From assembly GCA_045544455.1 (NCBI GenBank), contig JAZPYZ010000007.1:1-55946 (forward strand): a stretch of DNA of 55,946 nucleotides. The letters are read 5' to 3'. The notes under the pieces are model-generated. The model was not told the origin of the DNA, did not search any database, and saw only the letters and a program-made list of their open reading frames with translations. The translations under genes and the position numbers were made by a program. The stretch is from JAZPYZ01 sp045544455 (lineage in GTDB: Bacteria; Bacillota; Clostridia; Oscillospirales; Acutalibacteraceae). Positions within the stretch are counted from its first letter, which is position 1, and the number at the start of each line of letters is the position of its first letter. This document shows, piece after piece, positions 16,078-22,463 of the stretch.

Positions 16078-17382
16078 ATGGACGTTAATTACAAAATTCA
16101 AAAACGATACAACACATCCAAACATCCGATCCGCCAACCGATTTTGATCGTGTGGTTAATTTGGTTGTTGTCGAAGATCATGTTGATCGGCAAACAATAC
16201 AAGGTCGAAAAAATCAACATGGAAGGGCTGAAACCGCCTTATATTTTGCTGAGTAACCATATGTATTTCATCGATTTTGAACTCGCGGCGATGGGGACCT
16301 TCCCCCACCGGGTGAACAACATCGTGAGTATCGATGGGTATTATCGGCGGCCGTGGTTGATGGAACTGATCGGCGCGATCTGCAAACGTAAATTCATCTC
16401 GGATCTGCATCTGGTGAAATCCATCAGTCACGTGCTGAAAAAAGGCGATATTCTTTGCATGTATCCGGAAGCACGGTATTCCCCCTGCGGCACCACCGCG
16501 TATCTGCCGGAATCCTTGGGGAAATTGATTAAAATGAACAAAGTGCCAGTGGTGGTGACCATCCACCGGGGTAACTATCTGCATTCGCCGTTTTGGAATT
16601 TTCGCAACAAACGCAAAGTGCCGTTGCACACCACCCTGACGCAAATCCTGACCGCCGAACAGGTGAAAACGATGTCGGTGGATGAGATCAACCAAGCGGT
16701 ACATGACGCGATGCAATACGACGATTATCAATATCAAAAAGACAATGGCATTCTCGTAACCGAACCGTTTCGCGCGGAAGGGTTGCACAAGGTGTTGTAT
16801 CAATGCCCGCATTGCCTGACCGAATCGAAAATGGCGTCCGAAGGGGCCGATTTGTACTGCACCGAATGCGGAAAACGTTGGCATTTGGGCGAAGACGGTA
16901 CCCTGGCGGCGGTGAACGGTGAAACCGAATTCTCGCACGTGCCGGATTGGTTTGAATGGGAACGCGAGCAGGTGCGCGCGCAGATCGAACGCGGTGAATA
17001 CACCTTTGAAGACGAGGTAGAGGTGTATTCGTTGCCGCGGTGTTGGCGGTTTATGAAGCTTGGACGGGCGAAAGTTACCCACGATATCGAAAACGGGTTT
17101 GTGCTCGAAGGGTTTTATAACGGCAAGCCGTATCGCATCCATCGGCAACCCGATTCGCTCAACTCGTTACACGTGGAATACGATTACTGCTATATCAAAC
17201 CGTTTGATTGCTTTGATATCTCCACCGATAAAGACTCGTTCTACTGTTATCCGACCAAACCAAACGTAATCACCAAGTTGGCTTTTGCAACCGAAGAATT
17301 GTACCAGCGTAAACAACGCGAAAAAGCCGCCAACAAAAAAACGCCGACCTTGAAAAAACGGTCTGCTTCTACACAAGCGTAA
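16078..17382 (+). CDS. PlsC-like lysophospholipid acyltransferase with C-terminal zinc ribbon
   Basis: PlsC-type enzymes acylate lysophosphatidate or similar acceptors at the membrane. The first half of this 434-aa protein has a hydrophobic helix (about 20-38) and variant acyltransferase motifs: NHMYFID for NHxxxxD, and PEARYSPCG where EGxRS is usual. Near residue 243 there is a zinc ribbon (CPHC then CTEC), followed by about 170 residues of unrecognised sequence and a lysine-rich tail. The start at 16078 follows GTGAGGA (16066-16072). The fusion of acyltransferase and zinc ribbon makes it about twice the usual length. It is monocistronic. The acceptor is unknown. Confidence 0.82.
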   Translation: MDVNYKIQKRYNTSKHPIRQPILIVWLIWLLSKIMLIGKQYKVEKINMEGLKPPYILLSNHMYFIDFELAAMGTFPHRVNNIVSIDGYYRRPWLMELIGAICKRKFISDLHLVKSISHVLKKGDILCMYPEARYSPCGTTAYLPESLGKLIKMNKVPVVVTIHRGNYLHSPFWNFRNKRKVPLHTTLTQILTAEQVKTMSVDEINQAVHDAMQYDDYQYQKDNGILVTEPFRAEGLHKVLYQCPHCLTESKMASEGADLYCTECGKRWHLGEDGTLAAVNGETEFSHVPDWFEWEREQVRAQIERGEYTFEDEVEVYSLPRCWRFMKLGRAKVTHDIENGFVLEGFYNGKPYRIHRQPDSLNSLHVEYDYCYIKPFDCFDISTDKDSFYCYPTKPNVITKLAFATEELYQRKQREKAANKKTPTLKKRSASTQA

Positions 17383-17385
17383 CGT

Positions 17386-17420
17386 AAAAACGCCAAGTCT
17401 TGCGACTTGGCGTTTTGGTT
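17386..17420. terminator. Bidirectional terminator
   Basis: Stem of 13 bp (17387-17399 with 17404-17416), loop TTGC, T-rich on plus and A-run upstream. It ends the acyltransferase transcript and can also end the minus-strand transcript coming from 18016. Confidence 0.8.
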
Positions 17421-17564
17421 TTAATCATCACGACAACATTTTTGGGCGTCGATAGCCAGTACTAACATCAACGCTCCGACCGAATCTTCCGGACGATGAA
17501 CCTCGATGGTATAGGTGTCGATCCAGTTCCACAGCTCTTTGGATACGGTCGCGACCGCGCCCAC
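17421..17564 (-). CDS. Possible 47-aa small protein
   Basis: An open frame from GTG at 17564 gives 47 residues. It includes the segment KELWNWIDTYTIEVHRPEDS, a short hydrophobic stretch (ALMLVLAIDA) and a cysteine pair near the end (QKCCRDD). It lies 17 bases after the stop of the 144-aa gene and ends exactly at the terminator, which is how a real last cistron would sit. There is no ribosome site, however, and no family is recognised. Confidence 0.3.
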   Translation of the reverse strand: MGAVATVSKELWNWIDTYTIEVHRPEDSVGALMLVLAIDAQKCCRDD

Positions 17565-17581
17565 CGGCCCGGTCGCTTGGT

Positions 17582-18016
17582 TTATAAAAAATCGCGCATT
17601 TGTTTGCCTAACTGTTCTTCCAGGTGGATCAGTCGCTTGGCGATATCCTTGGACACTTCATCCGCCGCTTTGTATTGATTGAGGTATCGGTTCAGCGATT
17701 TAACCCCCATGTTGCACCCGTCGGTGATCAGATCCGCAATGGTGTGATCCGACTCCTTCATGGCCAGTTTCATGTTCGTTTTCATCCAAGACATGCTTTT
17801 GGCAACCGGATTGGGATCTTTTCCTTCGTCCTGAAAGCGGTCTAACTGTTGTTGAAGTTGCCGGTCCAGATCTCGATGCTCGGCTTTGCAATCGATCAAA
17901 TAGCGTTTGAGTTTGTTCGATTTCACATACTCCAACACTTCGTCGATAGCCGAAACGCCCATCTTAATGCCGGCATCACATTCGCGTAACAGTTTAATGG
18001 TATCTTGCTCGATCAT
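17582..18016 (-). CDS. Small all-helical protein of unknown function (DUF2383/ferritin-like character)
   Basis: The 144-aa product is predicted as a bundle of long amphipathic helices, with no signal peptide or membrane segment. Its layout (MIEQDTIKLLRECDAGIKM, then LIDCKAEHRDLDRQLQQQLD) resembles small ferritin-like stress proteins found in Clostridia, but the di-iron EXXH pairs are not clearly present. It has a strong AAAGGAGAG ribosome site. It is transcribed alone or with the short ORF downstream. Function is not assignable from the sequence. Confidence 0.7.
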   Translation of the reverse strand: MIEQDTIKLLRECDAGIKMGVSAIDEVLEYVKSNKLKRYLIDCKAEHRDLDRQLQQQLDRFQDEGKDPNPVAKSMSWMKTNMKLAMKESDHTIADLITDGCNMGVKSLNRYLNQYKAADEVSKDIAKRLIHLEEQLGKQMRDFL

Positions 18017-18099
18017 ACGGTGATCTCTCCTTTCTACGAAAGTAGTATGAACCGTTTACCGCGCAAATAATACATGAAACATCCCGAAGGCCCCTTTTT

Positions 18100-18160
18100 G
18101 TGAAGCGTGAAAAAGTAAAAATTCCGCACACTTGTGTGTACGGAATTTTTTGGATCTACT
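18100..18160. repeat. Repeat/hairpin element, copy A
   Basis: The sequence GTGAAAAAGTAAAA is followed by a hairpin (arms around 18118-18126 and 18141-18149) and TTTTTTGGATCTACT. A related element, copy B at 20440-20530, shares the same flanks around a different hairpin. The two copies bracket the PH-domain gene pair. The hairpin can terminate the 18211-20221 transcript. Confidence 0.5.
18117..18151. terminator. Terminator after the PH-domain pair
   Basis: AAAATTCCG pairs with CGGAATTTT, with an inner CACAC/GTGTG stem and T-runs on both strands. It lies about 60 bases past the stop of the 18211 gene. Confidence 0.65.
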
Positions 18161-18210
18161 GACCAAAAAAGAACTGGTCGAAAACCGAGGATGTTCTCAA
18201 ATAAAGTTTA

Positions 18211-19740
18211 TTATAATATCAATAGGTTTTCCAATTCTTCTGAAAGCTTATTATTTTGGATGTGAACTTTCACTTCGTTGGACAGTGCGTTGGTTTTTAG
18301 GTGCATAACAAGGCTTGTAATACCCGCCTTTTGGCGAAGTGGTGTCGTTACGTTTTCTGCCGCAATAAGATTCTTGGACATAAACACGGTAACATTTTTA
18401 GTAAATCCACCATAATACGCTGTTATTTTACCGTTGTTAATCGCAATGCCGTTGTTTTGGTAACTGAGAATAGCACTCAATGCTTTCACAGCAAGAGTTA
18501 CGGCTCCTGCCCCTACCACTGCAAAAGCTACAGCGATCATCACCGAAGAAGAAACATTGAATATCAGCATAGGAAGGATTGCTTGCAGCAACACAACACC
18601 TGTTATGATACCAAGAATTAAAGCAAACCAGGATATAAACGAAAAATAGGAAATCGATTTCGTCTGCTTTTTATCCGGAACATAATCAGGTAATACCTTG
18701 CCTAAGATTTCGCCGATCTCATCATATTTGCAAAACGGTACAAGCACACCAAGCACAGCATTCTTATCATCGTCACCGCTATTGACCGTATAACCGATCA
18801 CCTCAAGCCGGATGGACGCAAAGCCGAGCATCCTTTGCACAAGGCCTTGAGTAATCTTAACGGCCTTGATTCTGTCGTAGCTGAAGGTGTTGGTATGCTT
18901 TTCCAAAAGTCCGTATGAAATCTGAATGTCATTTCCACGTTTGGTGATTTTGAACTGATAGTATCCCACAAAGGAATGGATCAAACATCCAATAAAGGAA
19001 ACCATTGAAAACAACAGCATAGCACCTACAGTAATCAAAAAAGCGTACAGGAAATATTGGCCCCAAGTACCAAGGAATTTCTGCTGCAGCATCAGCTTGC
19101 AAATACCAATAACGATACTGGCAAGCACCGCAAATAATGCCGTAAAAAATGCCGTTGAAGCAATGTTGATGAGCGTGTATAGCATTTTCTTACCGGAGGT
19201 AAAGCGGTAAAGGCTATCTTCATCCGAAAGAAGCAGTTCATCCTTCGGCTGTGTGCTCTCCACATTCCGTGCGCCGCCCTCTTTCAGTGCATTCAGTTCG
19301 TTCAGTAGGACATCAACGATTTTATCTTTTTCAATAATAGTAATCTCAGCTTGATGGGAGGTGTTGGTCGAGCCGCTGTCAACCGTCAGAACCGCGATAC
19401 CGAAAATTCTATGAAAAATGTTCTGTTTTTTATTGATAGCGTGTACTTTTCTGTAATCCAAGACGGACCGTTTTCTAAACAGAACACCTCTGTTGCATTT
19501 GATTTCCTTTTCTGTCAGTTCGTATCCGGAGGTCTTGTAATACAAAATTCTGTAAGCGATAAAGCAGAGATAAATTACAATAAACGCCATCACGAAAATG
19601 GGGGTTGCCGCAATAATATCTTCTAGGTTTGATTCATCGTTGAGGAAGAAATCTTTAAGAAAGATAAACACTACTACAAGGCTACCGAACAAATCTGACA
19701 ACAAGCTGGAATAAATATATCCTTTGTCAAATTTCTTCAT
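18211..19740 (-). CDS. ydbT: YdbT-like membrane protein with bacterial PH domains
   Basis: The 509-aa protein has paired N-terminal membrane helices (about 10-65), then a PH-like domain that includes GVLFRKRSVLDYRKVHAI. Further helix pairs (about 180-255 and 335-405) alternate with two more PH-like domains. This matches YdbT of Bacillus, which with YdbS is linked to resistance against some antimicrobial peptides. The start overlaps the end of the ydbS-like gene by 14 bases, with a GAGGAACTG ribosome site inside it, so translation is coupled. The biochemical activity of the family is not known. Base composition is lower in GC than the flanking housekeeping genes. Confidence 0.87.
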   Translation of the reverse strand: MKKFDKGYIYSSLLSDLFGSLVVVFIFLKDFFLNDESNLEDIIAATPIFVMAFIVIYLCFIAYRILYYKTSGYELTEKEIKCNRGVLFRKRSVLDYRKVHAINKKQNIFHRIFGIAVLTVDSGSTNTSHQAEITIIEKDKIVDVLLNELNALKEGGARNVESTQPKDELLLSDEDSLYRFTSGKKMLYTLINIASTAFFTALFAVLASIVIGICKLMLQQKFLGTWGQYFLYAFLITVGAMLLFSMVSFIGCLIHSFVGYYQFKITKRGNDIQISYGLLEKHTNTFSYDRIKAVKITQGLVQRMLGFASIRLEVIGYTVNSGDDDKNAVLGVLVPFCKYDEIGEILGKVLPDYVPDKKQTKSISYFSFISWFALILGIITGVVLLQAILPMLIFNVSSSVMIAVAFAVVGAGAVTLAVKALSAILSYQNNGIAINNGKITAYYGGFTKNVTVFMSKNLIAAENVTTPLRQKAGITSLVMHLKTNALSNEVKVHIQNNKLSEELENLLIL

Positions 19741-20221
19741 TTTTCAGTTCCTCAATTCTCGTTTCAAGATTGCGCTCCAGCTCATCGATCATGCGGTCAG
19801 CCTCTTCGGTCGTGAGTGTAGAAATATCAAAATTCGAACCTGCCGTCGAGATGGTTACTCCACTCAGCTTCAGCATCATCATAAGGGGACCTTGTGTCCT
19901 GTGAAGATCCTGAATCTGGCAGACAGGAATCACTACCCTCTTTCTGAAAATTACACCTTGCTTTACAACGACCCTCTTATCGTCATATCCCCAGGCATAC
20001 ATTTTATAGCGCAGTGCCGGCATAATTAAAATAATGACAAGAATTAAACCAACAGGTATTCCTAATGCCAGCCAAGCGGCAAGCGTTACGTCGCTCGATG
20101 CACCCGTTGCATATAAAATTACAGCCACACCTACAATAAAACCGATCAGTGCAAGCGAACCAATAGCCGCACGAATGTACCATAATTTAAGTACACTTTT
20201 ATCCAATTTCTTCAGTTCCAT
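19727..20221 (-). CDS. ydbS: YdbS-like membrane protein with one bacterial PH domain
   Basis: The 164-aa protein has two membrane helices (about 14-38 and 46-68) and a PH-like domain containing RVVVKQGVIFRKRVVIPVCQ. It ends in a charged helix (EADRMIDELERNLETRIEEL). A strong AAGGAGAG ribosome site precedes the start. It is the first gene of the ydbS/ydbT pair. The two gene products probably work as one membrane complex, based on the conserved pairing. Confidence 0.87.
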   Translation of the reverse strand: MELKKLDKSVLKLWYIRAAIGSLALIGFIVGVAVILYATGASSDVTLAAWLALGIPVGLILVIILIMPALRYKMYAWGYDDKRVVVKQGVIFRKRVVIPVCQIQDLHRTQGPLMMMLKLSGVTISTAGSNFDISTLTTEEADRMIDELERNLETRIEELKNEEI

Positions 20222-20439
20222 ATAAAATCTCTCCTTTTGGTCATGCTACATTGGTGTCTTGCTTTTGCTCCTTTATCTCTTGCGTGATCAATTCTAAGAA
20301 AACCACCTTGGGTGTATTATAGCATAAATGCGGTGGAAAATCAATGTGAAGCATTGTATTTATAATCCGTGGCAAAGCCGCAATACTTCTTCACTATTCA
20401 CTATTACTTCTTACTTTCCAAAAATCCCGTTTAAGAATT

Positions 20440-20530
20440 TTTAGTGAAAAGTGAAGAGTGAAGAGTGAAGAGTGAAAAAGTAAAATCCCGAACGCTTACG
20501 CATTCGGGATTTTTGGGTGTACTCCCCGAA
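20440..20530. repeat. Repeat/hairpin element, copy B, with GTGAAGA tandem repeats
   Basis: Four near-identical 7-base units (AGTGAAG type, 20445-20475) lead into GTGAAAAAGTAAAA, a hairpin and TTTTTGGGTGTACT. It corresponds to copy A at 18100-18160 with a different hairpin stem. Confidence 0.55.
20482..20515. terminator. Bidirectional terminator
   Basis: An 11-bp perfect stem (AAAATCCCGAA at 20482-20492 with 20503-20513) has T-runs on both strands. It is the first terminator after the HNH-like gene, whose stop is at 20646. Confidence 0.7.
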
Positions 20531-20645
20531 AATAAACCCCAGTTAAAAACCTTGATTTTAGGCGAATTTCTATCGCCTTTTCTTACTGTAATAAGTATAG
20601 CAGAAAAAATGCAGTTTTCAAGTATACCCACATTAAAACCAAAGA

Positions 20646-21737
20646 CTAATCGTCAAATATAACTGCGTAATCTCTTGAAAATAAATTTGGAATACAAATA
20701 TCCCTTCTCAAATCATAATCTTTCACAGCATTTTTTAAACTCTTATTTGGATTAGTTGTTAACAAATCCTGTAATGTCTGTGCCGAATCTTCCAACTGTT
20801 TAAGTGTTTCATTATCTAGCTGCTTTGATAAAAAATAATCTTCAGTATATAACATGATAATACGGTTAATGATTTCAAGTCGTTTTTCAAGTGTAACATC
20901 AGCTATACTTTTTTCAAACTGAGAATAACGCTTGTTCTCGGAATCAAGAAACAACATTACTGCTGTGGCCCTTTTAAGCGGAAAAACTGCCAAGTGAAGA
21001 TATTCGATTTTATAGTTCTTTTTATGATTGAAATTATCATTAATTACTTCACCATTCATCCCCGTGACCAACGCAACCATCCCCTGAAAAGCCATCGGCA
21101 CAGTATAATCCAACTTATCATAAGAAACGATCCTTAACCAGTTGTTTGGGGTTGTTAAGTATCCTTTTGCTTTCCTAAAAATCTCATAACATTCCTCGAT
21201 ATCCCTTGTCCTAGCTTTGATCTGTGCATTAATTATAGGCGCAACCGCCAAAGACAGTAACGGTTGTTTTTCCTTTACCATCTCCTTTGATGCTTCAAAC
21301 AATTCAATCTCCTTCTCGTGCTTATAAATATCTCTCAGTGAGTTTTTTAACACAATTTGATTTAGAGCCGTTTCTGATGGAACTGTATCATATGCCTCAG
21401 CTTTTTCATAATCTTGGAACACTCTGTTATCACACGGCTCGCAAATAATATGAAAAGTCGCAGCATTATTCACGCCGGAATCTTTACTAAGCAACTCAGA
21501 ATCAATCAACGTATTGAATGAATTGAGCTTTCCGTTCCACGCAATGTTTTGAAGACAAAATTGAGGTATGGTGTGTGAATTGCAAAATCCTCCCGGTTTA
21601 TCACAGAGCATACATTTTTCATGTCTTGATTTAGTAGTAGCATCTCTAATCTGGCGACTAAGCATCTTACGCACGTCAATTATTTGTTCCTTTGATAAAT
21701 CATCGTCACTCAAATCTATTCTTTTAATACGTATCAC
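20646..21737 (-). CDS. HNH-like Cys/His protein of unknown function
   Basis: The 363-aa protein begins with a metal-binding region: C42-x2-C45, C52, S-H55-TIP, then C99-x2-C102-DNRVFQDYE. This is the pattern of a treble-clef HNH-type nuclease finger with four structural cysteines and a candidate catalytic His55. The remaining ~240 residues are mixed alpha/beta, with no motif recognised. The start is a GTG at 21737 with only an overlapping AGGGG as ribosome site; no better start is seen. It has its own promoter and lies downstream of the Gabija-like operon and two structured repeats, on the same strand. A nuclease or effector role in defence is inference from motif and location. Confidence 0.6.
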   Translation of the reverse strand: MIRIKRIDLSDDDLSKEQIIDVRKMLSRQIRDATTKSRHEKCMLCDKPGGFCNSHTIPQFCLQNIAWNGKLNSFNTLIDSELLSKDSGVNNAATFHIICEPCDNRVFQDYEKAEAYDTVPSETALNQIVLKNSLRDIYKHEKEIELFEASKEMVKEKQPLLSLAVAPIINAQIKARTRDIEECYEIFRKAKGYLTTPNNWLRIVSYDKLDYTVPMAFQGMVALVTGMNGEVINDNFNHKKNYKIEYLHLAVFPLKRATAVMLFLDSENKRYSQFEKSIADVTLEKRLEIINRIIMLYTEDYFLSKQLDNETLKQLEDSAQTLQDLLTTNPNKSLKNAVKDYDLRRDICIPNLFSRDYAVIFDD

Positions 21738-21762
21738 CCCTAAACCAATCTAACTGAAATGT

Positions 21763-21791
21763 ATTATAACACTTATTAGCCTTGTCTTCAA
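21763..21791 (-). promoter_or_regulatory. Promoter of the HNH-like gene
   Basis: On minus, TTGAAG (21786-21791), 17-base spacer and TATAAT (21763-21768). Confidence 0.7.
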
Positions 21792-21822
21792 TTAAAGACA
21801 TACCATCGCTTGTATCGTTTTA

Positions 21823-21948
21823 TGTCCTGTATTTCTTGTTTATTTCTCCAATCAAATTTGCTTCCTGCAGAAATAAATATACATACCCTTCCTTATTAGA
21901 TCCTTCCCTAAAATCTAATCAAGCAAATAAATTTTTTCACGCAGGACA
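21823..21948 (-). ncRNA. Candidate structured RNA element, copy 1
   Basis: Three nested perfect pairings fit a single fold: TGTCCTG 21823-21829 with 21942-21948, ATTTGCTT 21856-21863 with 21921-21928, and ATTAGAT 21895-21901 with 21913-21919. Copy 2 keeps the linker (TTTCTCC, GCAGAAA, GCATA or similar) and the CCTTCCyTAAA apical loop while the stems differ. The strand is set by the neighbours and is not certain. Confidence 0.4.
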
Positions 21949-22056
21949 ACTTGCTGAAGCTTTTCGATCAGCAGAACGCAAAACAGAGAATACTGCGCAT
22001 AATACTCCCTTAAGGTATTGCCAACCGAAATACTATTAATATGCTCTTAAATAATC

Positions 22057-22189
22057 GTCTTGCGCATCACCTCTGTTTCTCCGATTGAAATCGGTTTCCA
22101 GCAGAAACAAAGATGCATATTCTTATGAGTTTCCGATTCAGCCCTTCCTTAAAACTCAATCGAAATCACTCTTTTAGAATTGCAAAGAC
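22057..22189 (-). ncRNA. Candidate structured RNA element, copy 2
   Basis: The same layout as copy 1 is seen with different stem sequences: GTCTTGC 22057-22063 with GCAAAGAC 22182-22189 (one bulge), CGATT 22082-22086 with AATCG 22158-22162, and GAGTTT 22127-22132 with AAACTC 22152-22157. The apical loop keeps CCTTCCTTAAA. The outer stems are weaker than in copy 1. Confidence 0.38.
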
Positions 22190-22316
22190 AACTTAAAATT
22201 CCTCCTTAATTCTCTCGTTCAAATGTTACGTCTGTATTATTATAGGAGGCATTTCATTTGGCAAGTAAAAAACGCAGTTTTTAAACGAATATTTTTCTTT
22301 CTCTAAATCCATGACT

Positions 22317-22454
22317 CTAACGCAGAACGAAATCTACATCACTTAGGATTTCCAACGACCAAAGTGTTTGATCCTTTAAATATTCCCATTGAATATCTTT
22401 TAGTGCTGTGTTTTCGCCATCTAAACAAACATACAAGTGAGTAGTGTCTTCCAT
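22317..22454 (-). CDS. Possible 45-aa small protein at the end of the Gabija-like operon
   Basis: An ATG frame starts nine bases after the helicase stop and encodes 45 residues: an acidic start (MEDTTHLYVCLDGENT), then LKDIQWEYLKDQTLWSLEIL and the end SDVDFVLR. The composition is protein-like, with good hydrophobic alternation and acidic charge. No strong ribosome site is visible, so it would rely on coupling to the helicase gene. No family is recognised. It could be an accessory or inhibitor of the nuclease-helicase pair; that is speculation. Confidence 0.45.
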   Translation of the reverse strand: MEDTTHLYVCLDGENTALKDIQWEYLKDQTLWSLEILSDVDFVLR

Positions 22455-22463
22455 TATCTATTG

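Larger units (their letters stand above)
20222..20645. other. Intergenic stretch with direct and inverted repeats
   Basis: No gene is seen. The stretch contains the upstream region of ydbS. A run of TTCACTATTCACTATTACTT around 20390 is partly complementary to GTGAAAAGTGAAGAGTGAAG near 20445, making a loose inverted repeat. The hairpin element copy B and a terminator follow. Small ORFs here are not credible. Confidence 0.6.
21738..22316. other. Non-coding stretch with two diverged, foldable repeats
   Basis: No convincing protein gene is found in these 579 bases. They hold the HNH promoter, two copies of a related element (21823-21948 and 22057-22189), and a possible minus-strand promoter (TGGCAA at 22259-22264 as -35 complement, ATTATT at 22236-22241). 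A strong but orphan ribosome-site-like AAGGAGG on minus near 22200 is followed only by very short frames. Confidence 0.6.

Noticed and set aside
16156..17148. 330-codon minus-strand ORF opposite the acyltransferase gene
   Set aside because: Shadow of the real gene, rich in His, Arg and Phe, without ribosome site or family match. The same applies to the long antisense frames at 32581-33501, 36468-37220 and 53604-54476.
20440..20480. GTGAAGA tandem units as a CRISPR array
   Set aside because: Repeats are 7 bases with no spacers and no cas genes; they are simple tandem repeats.
21782..22039. 85-codon plus-strand ORF
   Set aside because: It crosses the foldable repeat, has no ribosome site and its composition is unlike a protein.
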